Of a DNA stretch of 64,000 nucleotides, positions 35,669 to 45,432 are shown one piece after another (the stretch's first letter is position 1; the number at the start of each line of letters is the position of its first letter). The stretch is from assembly GCF_028657945.1 (NCBI RefSeq), contig NZ_CP059693.1, forward strand, positions 6,138,001 through 6,202,000, given 5' to 3'. The notes beneath the pieces are model-generated. The model worked only from the letters and a program-made list of their open reading frames with translations, did no database searches and was not told where the DNA came from. A program made the position numbers and the translations under genes. The stretch is from Thalassomonas haliotis. GTDB taxonomy: Bacteria; Pseudomonadota; Gammaproteobacteria; Enterobacterales; Alteromonadaceae.

Positions 35669-37954
35669 ATGAAAGTGTCAAAATTTACCGCATCCGTTAT
35701 TGCATTAGCGGTATCAAGTGCTTTTGCCGTACAGGCAGCAGACGAAAGATATATCATCAATGTAGATAATAACAATAAAGCGGCGGTTAAAGCCTTAGCG
35801 AAAAAACTTGGCGGTGAAATCAAAGTAGATGCCGACGGCTTTATCTCGGCCACCTTTAAAGGCAAAAGCTTAAATTCAGTTAAAAAGATGATGAGCAACC
35901 CGGTTGCAGCTTTAGCAGCAAAAGGCTTAAAGGCAACATCAGATATCAACAATGCCGTTTTTAATGCCATTGAAATCGATCAGCCTCGCTACCTGATGGC
36001 GGCCTACGATGACGATGCCGGCGACCCGCGCACCGGTCAAATCACTCCTTATTCTATTAAGCAGTCACAAGCCGACCAGGTAACTTTTAATGCCAATGCC
36101 GGCATGAAGGTTTGTGTTGTCGACTCTGGCCTTGATCAACATCACCAGGATTTTGACTGGAACAATATCACAGGCGATAACGACTCGGGCACAGGCAACT
36201 GGAACGACGGCGGCTCGCACGGTACTCACGTAGCCGGTACTATCGGCGCGGCCGACAATAACATAGGCGTAGTTGGTATGGCGCCGGGTGTTGCCATGCA
36301 TATTATCAAGGTATTCAAAGATACCGACGGCAAATGGGGCTACTCTTCTGATCTGGCCCATGCCGCACAAAAATGTACCGATGCCGGTGCCAACATTATC
36401 AGCATGAGTTTAGGTGGCGGCGCAGCCAATGCCACAGAAGAAAATGCCTTTGACGCCTTTACTGCCGCCGGTGGTTTAGTGGTAGCAGCCGCAGGTAACG
36501 ACGGCGACAATACCCGTTCATACCCGGCGGGTTATGAGTCGGTAATGATGATCGGCGGTAACAGCAAAGACAATGGCCGTTATGAGTCTTCCCAGTTCCC
36601 TAGCTGTCAAGCTACCCGCGACAACTGTGTTGAAGTCACTGCCGGTGGTTTAGATGTTTTATCTACCTACCCTATGGATACGCCTACCCTGGCAGAAATC
36701 CAAGTGGGCGGTCAAACTTATTCCGCTACTACCGTAACGAACTCTGAAACCCCTGCGGGCACGAACTTCACCGGCAGCACCTATCATATGGGTACGGCTG
36801 AAGCAACAGATGGCGGTGCCAACGGCAATATCTGTGTTATCGACCGCGGTAATATCTCTTTCCATGACAAAGTGAAAAACTGTGAAGATTCCGGCGGTAC
36901 TGGCGCTATCATCATCAATAATGAGGCCGGTTCTTTATCTGCAACCTTAGGTGATACCAATACCACCACTATCCCGGTAGTAGGCGCTTCCTTTGAAGAC
37001 AGGGCTGCACTGATCGCAGCCAGTTCAGCCACTGTTGACGTAACCGCAACCGGTTACAACATCATCAGCGGTACTTCTATGGCAACTCCGGGCGTTTCAG
37101 GTGTTGCCGCCTTAGTTTGGTCAAACCATACGCAATGTACCGGTAGCCAGATTCGTGAAGTATTAAAAGCAACGGCTGAAGATTTAGGCGATGCCGGTCA
37201 CGATGTTTACTACGGTTACGGTGTTGTTAAAGCCAAAGCTGCCACTGATTACATCACAGAGCATGGCTGTAGCGGCCCGGTTTCCAGCAACGAATTAGCC
37301 AACGGTGTAGCAAAAACCGCACTGAGTGCCAGCAAAGGCAACGACTTGACCTTTACTTTCGAAGTACCGGCAGGCGCAACCGACCTGAGCTTTAACACCA
37401 GTGGCGGCAACGGCGGCGATGCAGATCTATACGTTAACTTCGGCTCAGCAGCCAGCTCTAGCAGCAATGACTGTAAATCTGAATCCGCCACCAGCACCGA
37501 AAGCTGTGCCATCGCTTCTGCACAGGAAGGTACCTACCATGTTACCGTTTCTGCCTACAGCACCTTCAGCGATCTTAGCCTGGTAGCAAGTTACAGTGAA
37601 GCAGGTGCAGGTAGCAACAGCTACAGCAACAACACCAGCGCCAGCATTACCGACAGAAATACCAGCAGCACCAGTATCTCGGTGAACGACAGCGGCTCAA
37701 GCGCTATTGCCAGTGTAGATGTTGATATCACTCACACCTACAGCGGCGACTTACTATTAACTTTAGTATCGCCTAGCGGTGCAGAGCAGGTACTACGCAG
37801 CCACACAGGCGGAAGCACCGACAACATTAAAGAAAGTTATAATGTTGAAGGTTTTGCCAGCAGCGAGCGCAACGGTAACTGGACACTGAAAGTGTATGAC
37901 AATGCCGGTGGCGACACAGGTACTTTGAATTCATGGACAATCAACTTCAAATAA
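35669..37954 (+). CDS. Secreted subtilisin-family (S8) serine protease with PA, PPC and P domains
   Basis: 761 residues. Signal peptide (about 1-23), an inhibitor-type propeptide (DERYIINV to about 105), then the S8 catalytic domain: D152 in VCVVDSGLD, H184 in GGSHGTHVAG, oxyanion N277 in AAAGNDG, S470 in ISGTSMATPG. A PA-type insert (about 340-460, with NGNICVIDRGNISFHDKVKN) sits between N277 and S470. C-terminal: a PPC domain (about 545-640, VPAGATDLSFNTSGG, DADLYVNF) and a P/proprotein-convertase domain (about 645-761, IASVDVDITHTYSGDLLLTL, NGNWTLKVYD). PPC and P domains are usually trimmed or used in secretion. Role: extracellular protein breakdown. Two paralogues follow. Confidence 0.93.
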   Translation: MKVSKFTASVIALAVSSAFAVQAADERYIINVDNNNKAAVKALAKKLGGEIKVDADGFISATFKGKSLNSVKKMMSNPVAALAAKGLKATSDINNAVFNAIEIDQPRYLMAAYDDDAGDPRTGQITPYSIKQSQADQVTFNANAGMKVCVVDSGLDQHHQDFDWNNITGDNDSGTGNWNDGGSHGTHVAGTIGAADNNIGVVGMAPGVAMHIIKVFKDTDGKWGYSSDLAHAAQKCTDAGANIISMSLGGGAANATEENAFDAFTAAGGLVVAAAGNDGDNTRSYPAGYESVMMIGGNSKDNGRYESSQFPSCQATRDNCVEVTAGGLDVLSTYPMDTPTLAEIQVGGQTYSATTVTNSETPAGTNFTGSTYHMGTAEATDGGANGNICVIDRGNISFHDKVKNCEDSGGTGAIIINNEAGSLSATLGDTNTTTIPVVGASFEDRAALIAASSATVDVTATGYNIISGTSMATPGVSGVAALVWSNHTQCTGSQIREVLKATAEDLGDAGHDVYYGYGVVKAKAATDYITEHGCSGPVSSNELANGVAKTALSASKGNDLTFTFEVPAGATDLSFNTSGGNGGDADLYVNFGSAASSSSNDCKSESATSTESCAIASAQEGTYHVTVSAYSTFSDLSLVASYSEAGAGSNSYSNNTSASITDRNTSSTSISVNDSGSSAIASVDVDITHTYSGDLLLTLVSPSGAEQVLRSHTGGSTDNIKESYNVEGFASSERNGNWTLKVYDNAGGDTGTLNSWTINFK

Positions 37955-37964
37955 AAGCATGATA

Positions 37965-38034
37965 AAGCTCAAATGATTTGAGCTTTATCCGGCAAAAGCC
38001 ATTATCGGGTCTTTATCCTGATAATGGCTTTTTT
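37965..38034 (+). terminator. Double hairpin terminator of the first subtilase
   Basis: AAAGCTCAAAT / ATTTGAGCTTT at 37965-37989, then AAAAGCCATTATC / GATAATGGCTTTTTT ending 38034 with a run of six T. The second is the stronger intrinsic terminator. Confidence 0.88.
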
Positions 38035-38580
38035 ATTTGCAGCCTATCCTCACAATTATCCCGTTGCCAAGTCATGCAATTTTGATAAGCAACCCCGACA
38101 ACCAAAACAAATAGCAAGTTATTTTAGGGCAAGACAGGCGATTCACCTCCCGAAACAAACCGGCATAAAACCAACAGAACAATAAACCGGCGCTTTATGC
38201 TTGTCCTTTCAGCACATTTGCCCTTTTTTTTGGTGAATCTACGCCAAATCATCGACAAAAAGCGCCCAGTTAATTTTACACCACCCATAAGCAACTGTTT
38301 TAATTGAATTATTTAGCAACTGTCGGAATTAAGCGAAAAGCTGTCGTGAATTTGCTAGATGAGAACGAGTCAGTTGTTAGTATCGAATAGTGCTCGGAGC
38401 AAGGAAGCTCAGGCACCTTTTAGGTTGAGAAGTATTGCCGTTCATCTAAATAAAGATAAAAAGCAGCCGGACCAATAACAACAAAAACGGCCGCGCTAAT
38501 AACCGAACATAAGCAACCGCACCAAATAACAATAACACCCGCGGTTGAAACAATAATAAATATCTTCCAGAGAGAGTAAT
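38035..38580 (+). promoter_or_regulatory. Upstream region of the second subtilase with shared promoter element
   Basis: 546 bases between terminator and gene, no credible frame. The element at 38334-38400 reads GCGAAAAGCTGTCGTGAATT followed by TGCTAGATGAG, and then CAGTTGTTAGTATCGAATAG. It matches the element before the first subtilase in both halves and the third in the first half. A 180-base leader follows. Confidence 0.6.
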
Positions 38581-40491
38581 ATGAAAATGTCAAAGTTCAC
38601 TACATCCGTTATCGCATTAGCCATTTCAAGCGCTTTTGCAGCCCAGGCAGCAGACAACAGATATATCATCCATGTAGAAGACAACAACAAGCAAGCGGTT
38701 AAAGCCATGGCGAAAAAGCTTGGCGCTAATATCCATGTTGACGCCAACGGTTTTATCTCGGCAACCTTTGAAGGCAAAAGCCTGAACAGCGTTAAAAAAA
38801 TGATGAACAACCCGGTTAAAGCTCTGCAGGACAAAGGCCTGAACACGGCTTCTGAGCAGATAAATCAGGCGGCCTTTGCTGCTCTTGAAATCCAGGAAGA
38901 TGCCCGTCGTTACCCTATGGCCGCCTTCAATGACGATATCGGCGATCCGCGTACCGAGCAGTTAACGCCTTATTCTGTTTATCAGTCAGAAGCCAACCAG
39001 GTAACCTTTAATGCCAACGCCGGCATGAAAGTATGTGTTATCGATTCAGGCCTGGACAAAACCAATCCTGACTTTGACTGGTCCAGAATCACAGGCGACA
39101 ACGATTCAGGCACAGGTAACTGGGATGAACACGGCGGACCACACGGTACTCACGTTGCCGGTACTATAGGTGCGGCCGATAATAATATCGGTGTTGTCGG
39201 TATGGCGCCGGGTGTTGATATGCACATTATCAAGGTATTCAACGCCAGCGGTTGGGGTTACTCTTCTGATTTAGCCCATGCCGCACAAAAATGTACCAAT
39301 GCCGGCGCCAACATCATCAGCATGAGTTTAGGTGGCGGTGCAGCGAACAATGCAGAAGAAAGCGCCTTCGACACCTTTACCGCCAACGGTGGTTTAGTAG
39401 TAGCCGCTGCCGGTAACGACGGCAACAGTGTGCGCTCTTACCCGGCCGGTTATGAGTCAGTAATGATGATTGGCGGTAACGATGCCGACAACGGCCGTTA
39501 CGACGCATCTCAATACCCAAGCTGTTCTGCAAGCCAGGATAACTGTGTAGAAGTTACTGCCGGCGGTGTTAATGTTTTATCTACTTACCCTGAAGACATG
39601 GCGAGCTTATCGGTAACCGTCGCTTCCGGTCAGGCCTATGCTTCTACCGCGATGGAAAACACAGGTTCGGTTTCAGGCAGCACCTATTATATGGGCACGG
39701 CTGAAGCAACCGACAGTGCAGCCAACGGTAAAGTTTGTGTTATTGACCGTGGTAATATCTCTTTCCATGACAAAGTACAAAACTGTGAAAACTCAGGTGG
39801 TATCGGCGCTATTATCATCAATAACGTTTCCGGCGTATTATCCGGTACTTTAGGTGAAACCAACGCCACCAGCATTCCAGCCGTAGGCACCGCGTTAGAA
39901 GATAAAACAGCCCTGGTAGCGGCAACCACAGCCAGCATCGACATTTCTGCCAGCAGCTACGGTTATATGACAGGTACTTCTATGGCGACTCCGGCAGTTG
40001 CCGGTGTAGCCGCCCTGGTTTGGTCAAACCATACCGAATGTACCGGTACACAAATCCGCGACGTATTAAAAGCCACCGCGGCTGACTTAGGTGATGCAGG
40101 TCACGATGTTTACTTCGGTCACGGTGTCGTTAAAGCCAAGGCAGCTCACGATTACATTACAGCTAACGGTTGTGGTGACATTGTAACTCCTCCGGGTGAA
40201 GGTGATAGCGTAGAGAAAAGCTTTAGCTCTATCAGAAGAAAAGCATCTGAAATCTTTACTGTTACTATCCCTGAAGGTATGAGCAACTTCACCATCAACA
40301 CAAGCGGTGGAACAGGTGATGCCGACCTTTATATCTACAAGGCGGGTTCATCAGCTGAAGTATGTAAGTCTACCAACTCCAACAATGAAGAAAGCTGTAC
40401 TATCAGCAGCCCTGCAGCCGGTGACTGGGAAATCGAAGTTTACGCCTACAGCCGCGTAAGAAACGTTACTGTCACTGCCCAGTGGAACTAA
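38581..40491 (+). CDS. Secreted subtilisin-family (S8) serine protease with PA and PPC domains
   Basis: 636 residues, closely related to the previous gene (propeptides nearly alike: KGKSLNSVKKMM against EGKSLNSVKKMM). Signal peptide to about residue 23; D155 (VCVIDSGLD), H188 (GGPHGTHVAG), Asn in AAAGNDG and Ser in MTGTSMATPA form the active site. PA-type insert with GKVCVIDRGNISFHDKVQN. It differs by having a single C-terminal PPC domain (about 545-636, TINTSGGTGDADLYIY) and no P domain. Followed by a GC-rich terminator. Confidence 0.93.
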   Translation: MKMSKFTTSVIALAISSAFAAQAADNRYIIHVEDNNKQAVKAMAKKLGANIHVDANGFISATFEGKSLNSVKKMMNNPVKALQDKGLNTASEQINQAAFAALEIQEDARRYPMAAFNDDIGDPRTEQLTPYSVYQSEANQVTFNANAGMKVCVIDSGLDKTNPDFDWSRITGDNDSGTGNWDEHGGPHGTHVAGTIGAADNNIGVVGMAPGVDMHIIKVFNASGWGYSSDLAHAAQKCTNAGANIISMSLGGGAANNAEESAFDTFTANGGLVVAAAGNDGNSVRSYPAGYESVMMIGGNDADNGRYDASQYPSCSASQDNCVEVTAGGVNVLSTYPEDMASLSVTVASGQAYASTAMENTGSVSGSTYYMGTAEATDSAANGKVCVIDRGNISFHDKVQNCENSGGIGAIIINNVSGVLSGTLGETNATSIPAVGTALEDKTALVAATTASIDISASSYGYMTGTSMATPAVAGVAALVWSNHTECTGTQIRDVLKATAADLGDAGHDVYFGHGVVKAKAAHDYITANGCGDIVTPPGEGDSVEKSFSSIRRKASEIFTVTIPEGMSNFTINTSGGTGDADLYIYKAGSSAEVCKSTNSNNEESCTISSPAAGDWEIEVYAYSRVRNVTVTAQWN

Positions 40492-40525
40492 GCTGAGCAA
40501 CAATAAACAAGAATAACGTTCCCAC

Positions 40526-40558
40526 ACAAAATCTCCGCCCCGGCGGAGATTTTTTTTG
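40526..40558 (+). terminator. Terminator of the second subtilase
   Basis: AAAATCTCCGCC / GGCGGAGATTTTTTTT hairpin with a CC loop and a run of eight T, 35 bases past the stop. Confidence 0.92.
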
Positions 40559-41278
40559 CCTGCTGTTTTCTCCTTTATCAGAAACAACACAACTGCAAGC
40601 CCATATAAGCCATGACGACCACAACTTACAAAGGGCAGCCGAGCAGCGGCGATTTTCGCCGGAGCAGCCTGTTCGATATCTTATGCCCCGTAAGCACTGC
40701 AATATAGTTTGCCTGCCGCCCATAAGTCAGCAGCTGATAAAGAACCCGTTTACTCCTCTGCTTTTCTGCGCAGGAACAGTCCTTATCGGGCAGACAGCAC
40801 ACTTCACCGATATTTTATCTCACCTAGTTATTCACTCGATTTAAATATTTATTAACTCTTGCGGACAGGTTTGCAGCCAATAAAAGCTTATCCGGCTTAC
40901 CCGTAAAAATCAGGAAACAACACAGGCATATTGAAACGTCGTTTTATTAACCCCTTAAAGGGTGTTTTTCAAACTAATTTAGCCTGCCGATAAAATCAAA
41001 CATTTGTTTTAACCAGACAGACAAGTTTAAGGTGATGAAATATAAGGGTAAATATAGCAGGGTCGCAATTATGCGAAAAGCTGTCGTGAATTTGCTAGAA
41101 GCGGGAAGGACACTTGCTACTATCAATTTCCCCTCAACGAAGGGGTGGTTAAGCAGACATTTAATAACGCATAAATACTTACTTGCTGCTTAAACCAAGA
41201 TTAATAAAAAAAGAATAATAAGACTTAATAACAACAATAACAGTCACCATAAAAAATATAATTAGAGATGGAAGTAAC
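40559..41278 (+). promoter_or_regulatory. Upstream region of the third subtilase with shared promoter element
   Basis: 720 bases without a gene. The element at 41074-41130 begins GCGAAAAGCTGTCGTGAATT, matching the second subtilase's element base for base over its first 27 positions, and ends in CTTGCTACTATCAATTTCC, with TACTAT in the -10 position. The leader to the ATG is about 150 bases. I see no other feature here. Confidence 0.55.
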
Positions 41279-43714
41279 ATGAAAAAGATCCAGTCAAATA
41301 AAAGAGCTTTATCTAAGCTCGTTATCGGTGTTTGTGCCGCGTTAGGGGCACAACAAACAATCGCGGCAAACGGCACCCTGCAAAGCTTTGAAGCAGCCAA
41401 CAATAGCGGCAAAGGTTTTGCTTCCTGGTTAGCCAGCGAGAAACAAGCAAAAAGAGATGCGATGAGTGAGCGCATCATAGTTAAATATAAAGATTCCGCC
41501 AACCTGCGCCAAATCATGTTCGCCGGTAAGTCGGTTGCAGACCTTAACAGCATCAGCGCAGACAGCCTGCACCAGGCAATGGCCACCAAATTAAGCAAAA
41601 CAACAGGCGCAGGTCTTACCCACGTTAAGGCCATGAAAAACAATGTCCATGTTTTCACTGTAGATAAAGCCGCTAAAAGACAAAATATCAAGGCAATGCT
41701 TAACAGCATCAACAGTGACAAGAACGTTGAATATTCAGAGCAAGATCAATTACGCTACCTTGCCGCGCAGATGCAGCCCTGGGGTATCGGCAATGTTCAG
41801 GCAGATCAGCTAAGCGACAGCGCCGCCGGTAACATGACGGTTTGTATTATCGATTCAGGTTACGAGCGCTCGAACCCGGATTTGAATGCCAACAACCACT
41901 CAGGTACCAATGATTCAGGTACAGGTAACTGGTATCAAAACGGCGGTTCTCACGGTACCCATGTAGCCGGTACTATCGCCGCGGTAAACAACAGCGAAGG
42001 TGTCGTTGGCGTATTACCTAACACTAATGTTAACCTGCATATCGTTAAAGTATTTAACGAAAGCGGCTGGGGTTACAGCTCGGAACTGGTTGACGCGGTT
42101 GATACTTGTGTCAACAACGGCGCCAAAGTAGTGAACATGAGCTTAGGTGGCCCAAGCGCAACGACTACAGAAAGAAATGGCTTAGAAGCCGCCACTAACG
42201 CAGGTGTACTGCTGATTGCCGCATCAGGTAACGATGGCGACTCCAGCCTGTCATACCCGGCCTCTTACGATACCGTTATGGCGGTAGGCGCAGTGGATGC
42301 CAGCGGCCGTCACGCAGAATTCTCTCAATACACGGCCCAGGTTGAAGTTGCAGGTCCGGGGGAAGCTATTTTATCTACCGTTGCCGGTGACGGCCGTTTA
42401 GGTTCAATCACCATCGGCGGCACCACTTATGCCAACGACATGGTTGCACCGCAAACCCGTTTCACACCAAGCGGCGGCAGCTACTCAGTAAATGACATCA
42501 ATGGTTCAGCCAGCGGTATCCTGGGCGAATGTAGCGTTTCAGGTTCAAGCTACAGCTGTAGCAATGTTTCCGGCAACATCTGTCTTGCCGAGCGTAACGA
42601 CAACCAGATCGGCAGCAACTACCCTGAAATCAACCCGGCAAAAGCCTGTGCCGATGCCGGCGCCGCGGGTATCATTGTTTTCAGTGACAGCGACCGCTCT
42701 GCACTGCAAAACCCCTTCCTGGTTGATGCCGGTAGCGATATCACGGTACCAACAGTATCGGTAGACCGCGCGTTAGGTCAGACTTTACAAGGTATGCTGG
42801 GCCAGTCTGTTAGCTTAAGTGTTGATGCCAACCAGGATTATGCCTACTACAACGGTACGTCAATGGCGACACCGCATGTAACAGCTGTTGCCGCATTAGC
42901 CTGGAGTAACAACATCTCCTGTACCGCCGATGAAGTACGTACCGCCCTGAAAAATACCGCGGTTGACCTGGAAACTTCCGGTCGCGACGACAAAACAGGT
43001 TACGGTTTAGTTCAAGCTAAAGCCGCTTCCGACTATATGGCAGCCAACTGTGGCAGCGTAGTGGTTGAGCCTCCGGTAACCGGCACTGAGCTGACTAACG
43101 GTGTTGCTAAAACTTCACTTTCCGGCGCCAAAGATGAAACTCAGGTATTTACCCTGGAAGTACCGGCCGGCGCAACTGGCTTAAGCTTTAACTCTACCGG
43201 CGGCTCAGGCGATGCCGATATGTATGTTAAGTTTGGTTCGGCGCCGACAACCGGCTCAGGCGGCTATGACTGTCGTTCATGGAACAGCAACAGCACTGAA
43301 TCTTGTGATATTGCAACGGCTCAGGCAGGTACTTACTATGTCATGCTAAACGGCTACAGCGCCTATAGCGGTGTGAGCCTGACCGGCAGCTTTACCGAAG
43401 GCAGCAGCAACCAAGGCGGCAGCATGCAGGAAACTGGTGTTGCAGCATCTTCAGGTTATGCCAAGTTCTTCACCATTGAAGTACCGGCGGGCATGACCAG
43501 CCTGGATATCACCACAACAGGTGGCAGCGGTGATGCAGATCTGTACGTACGTTTCGGCAGCCAGCCAACATCTTCAACTTACGACTGTTTATCAGAAAAG
43601 AGCAGCAATGAAGAAACTTGTAGCTTCACTTCACCAAGTGCAGGTACCTGGCATATTGCGGTAAATGCCTATAGCACTTTCTCTGGCGTGACTTTAGACG
43701 CCGTATGGAAATAA
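41279..43714 (+). CDS. Secreted subtilisin-family (S8) serine protease with PA and two PPC domains
   Basis: 811 residues, the most distant of the three. Signal peptide, then a longer I9-type propeptide (SERIIVKYKDSANLRQIMFA to about 160). Active site: Asp in VCIIDSGYE, His in GGSHGTHVAG, Asn in AASGNDG and Ser in YNGTSMATPH. The PA insert contains NICLAERNDNQIGSN and ACADAGAAGIIVFSDSD. Two C-terminal PPC domains follow, about 605-705 and 715-811 (FNSTGGSGDADMYVKFG and TTTGGSGDADLYVRFG). The pairs of cysteines in these domains (DCRS/ESCD, DCLS/ETCS) likely form disulfides. Confidence 0.93.
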   Translation: MKKIQSNKRALSKLVIGVCAALGAQQTIAANGTLQSFEAANNSGKGFASWLASEKQAKRDAMSERIIVKYKDSANLRQIMFAGKSVADLNSISADSLHQAMATKLSKTTGAGLTHVKAMKNNVHVFTVDKAAKRQNIKAMLNSINSDKNVEYSEQDQLRYLAAQMQPWGIGNVQADQLSDSAAGNMTVCIIDSGYERSNPDLNANNHSGTNDSGTGNWYQNGGSHGTHVAGTIAAVNNSEGVVGVLPNTNVNLHIVKVFNESGWGYSSELVDAVDTCVNNGAKVVNMSLGGPSATTTERNGLEAATNAGVLLIAASGNDGDSSLSYPASYDTVMAVGAVDASGRHAEFSQYTAQVEVAGPGEAILSTVAGDGRLGSITIGGTTYANDMVAPQTRFTPSGGSYSVNDINGSASGILGECSVSGSSYSCSNVSGNICLAERNDNQIGSNYPEINPAKACADAGAAGIIVFSDSDRSALQNPFLVDAGSDITVPTVSVDRALGQTLQGMLGQSVSLSVDANQDYAYYNGTSMATPHVTAVAALAWSNNISCTADEVRTALKNTAVDLETSGRDDKTGYGLVQAKAASDYMAANCGSVVVEPPVTGTELTNGVAKTSLSGAKDETQVFTLEVPAGATGLSFNSTGGSGDADMYVKFGSAPTTGSGGYDCRSWNSNSTESCDIATAQAGTYYVMLNGYSAYSGVSLTGSFTEGSSNQGGSMQETGVAASSGYAKFFTIEVPAGMTSLDITTTGGSGDADLYVRFGSQPTSSTYDCLSEKSSNEETCSFTSPSAGTWHIAVNAYSTFSGVTLDAVWK

Positions 43715-43748
43715 GTAACTAATAACTGTCATTAGTTTCTCCCAAGTC

Positions 43749-43782
43749 AAAATCCCCGCTCCCGCGGGGATTTTTTTATACA
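43749..43782 (+). terminator. Terminator of the third subtilase
   Basis: AAAATCCCCGC / GCGGGGATTTTTTT hairpin with a TCCC loop and a T run, 35 bases past the stop. Confidence 0.92.
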
Positions 43783-43984
43783 CGGAAGTATTTCGGCTTA
43801 CCCGTTCCGGAAACAAACTAAGTACCTGCGGACAAGCAGGCACAGTTTGCAGGTTCCGGAGAGAAATAAAATACCTGCGTCCATTGATTTATCTCAGTAA
43901 ATGCCATTATTCCGGTTAAGCTAATTGTTGATTGCCCGGGCATGCAGTAAACTATCGGCAATTTTAGTGATAAGTGAATTGCCC

Positions 43985-44764
43985 ATGTCATCATCAAACC
44001 CAGATCATCAGCAACACAAGCAGGACAGCACCACACATTTTGGTTACAAAACCGTCGAGAAAAATGACAAGGCCTCTATGGTGGCCGGTGTTTTTCATTC
44101 GGTAGCCAAGCAATATGATGTGATGAATGATCTTATGTCATTTGGCGTTCATCGTTTATGGAAACGTTTTACCATAGATGCCAGCGGCGTACGTCCGGGT
44201 AATAAAGTACTGGATTTAGCCGGCGGCACCGGCGATTTAACCGCCAAATTCTCCCAGCTGGTGGGTAAGCAGGGCAAAGTTATCCTCGCCGATATCAACA
44301 GCTCTATGCTTAATGTCGGTCGCGATAAGTTGCGTGACCGCGGTTTGGTGCAAAATATCGAATACGTCCAGGCCAATGCCGAAGCCCTGCCGTTTGAAGA
44401 AAATACCTTTGACCTAGTTACTATCGCCTTCGGCCTGCGCAATGTCACCGATAAAGACAAGGCCCTGCGCTCTATCTATTCGGTGCTAAAACCCGGCGGC
44501 CGTTTGCTGGTACTGGAATTTTCCAAACCTGAGCACGAACTGCTGAACAAGGCCTATGATTTCTATTCCTTTAATATTTTACCGAAAATGGGTGAGCTGG
44601 TAGCCAAAGACGGCGACAGCTATCAGTACCTGGCGGAATCTATCCGCATGCATCCGGATCAGGAAACCCTCAAAGGCATGATGGAAAACGCAGGTTTTGA
44701 GCAGGCCGGTTATAAAAACCTTACCGGCGGCATAGTCGCCCTGCATAAAGGTTATAAGTTCTGA
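43985..44764 (+). CDS. ubiE: Ubiquinone/menaquinone C-methyltransferase UbiE
   Basis: S-adenosylmethionine-dependent C-methyltransferase of ubiquinone and menaquinone synthesis, 259 residues (E. coli 251). Motifs: [22 protein letters not shown], cofactor motif [41 protein letters not shown] and [14 protein letters not shown]. An ATG 60 bases upstream exists, but the extra residues are not like the family, and the start used here begins the Gln/His-rich tail seen in relatives. First gene of ubiE-ubiJ-ubiB. Confidence 0.96.
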   Translation: MSSSNPDHQQHKQDSTTHFGYKTVEKNDKASMVAGVFHSVAKQYDVMNDLMSFGVHRLWKRFTIDASGVRPGNKVLDLAGGTGDLTAKFSQLVGKQGKVILADINSSMLNVGRDKLRDRGLVQNIEYVQANAEALPFEENTFDLVTIAFGLRNVTDKDKALRSIYSVLKPGGRLLVLEFSKPEHELLNKAYDFYSFNILPKMGELVAKDGDSYQYLAESIRMHPDQETLKGMMENAGFEQAGYKNLTGGIVALHKGYKF

Positions 44765-44768
44765 TCTT

Positions 44769-45413
44769 ATGAGTATCCTGATGCCGGCACAAACCTTAAG
44801 CGCCACACTTGAACTTGTGATCAATAAAGCACTGGCGCTTAATATTCATGGCAACAGCCAGCTGGATAAGTTGGCCGGGCAAACCCTGACCCTGAACTTA
44901 AGCGAGCTGGATTTCCCGCTCAGTTTTACCGTGGCCGGCAAGCAGCTCATGGTGACCGGCATCAGGGAAAGGGCAGATTGCGAAATCAATACCGGTATCA
45001 AAACCTTGTTGCGGCTGAAAAAAGAGCAGGCATTAACTCAACTTATTAAAGAAGATTTACTGGATATCCAGGGAGATCTTAAAGTCGCCCAGGGCTTTGC
45101 CGCTGTCGCGGATAACCTGGAGATCGACTGGCAAAGCGAATTGGCCCGCTATATCGGCGATGTTGCCACCCATAAGCTGGTAGCAACCGGCCGGACCATC
45201 CGGGAAAAGTTCGCTTTCGCCGCCCGGCAAATCCAGTCGGATGCCGGTGAATACCTGGTACATGAGCAGAAATTAGCGGTAACCGGCAGCCAGCTGAGTC
45301 ATTTTAACGAGCAGGTAAGCAGCTTAGCCGCACAAACCCAAGCCTTAACAGCACGCGTCCAAAACATGGCCGGGCAACTGCAAACCAAGCCAAGCGCCGG
45401 CACAAACAAATAA
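44769..45413 (+). CDS. ubiJ: Ubiquinone biosynthesis accessory factor UbiJ
   Basis: 214 residues (E. coli 201). SCP2-like lipid-binding domain at the N-terminus with ISTGIKTLLRLKKEQALTQL and LDIQGDLKVAQGFAAVADNLEIDWQ, the family's most conserved segment, and a C-terminal coiled coil. UbiJ binds quinone intermediates and organises the Ubi complex together with UbiK, which is encoded at 50 kb in this window. It starts 4 bases after ubiE. Confidence 0.92.
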   Translation: MSILMPAQTLSATLELVINKALALNIHGNSQLDKLAGQTLTLNLSELDFPLSFTVAGKQLMVTGIRERADCEINTGIKTLLRLKKEQALTQLIKEDLLDIQGDLKVAQGFAAVADNLEIDWQSELARYIGDVATHKLVATGRTIREKFAFAARQIQSDAGEYLVHEQKLAVTGSQLSHFNEQVSSLAAQTQALTARVQNMAGQLQTKPSAGTNK

Positions 45414-45432
45414 ATAAAATACAAGGGTACAT

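Noticed and set aside
40472-40723. 83-codon minus-strand frame after the second subtilase
   Set aside because: It runs through the terminator of that gene and has no protein-like composition.
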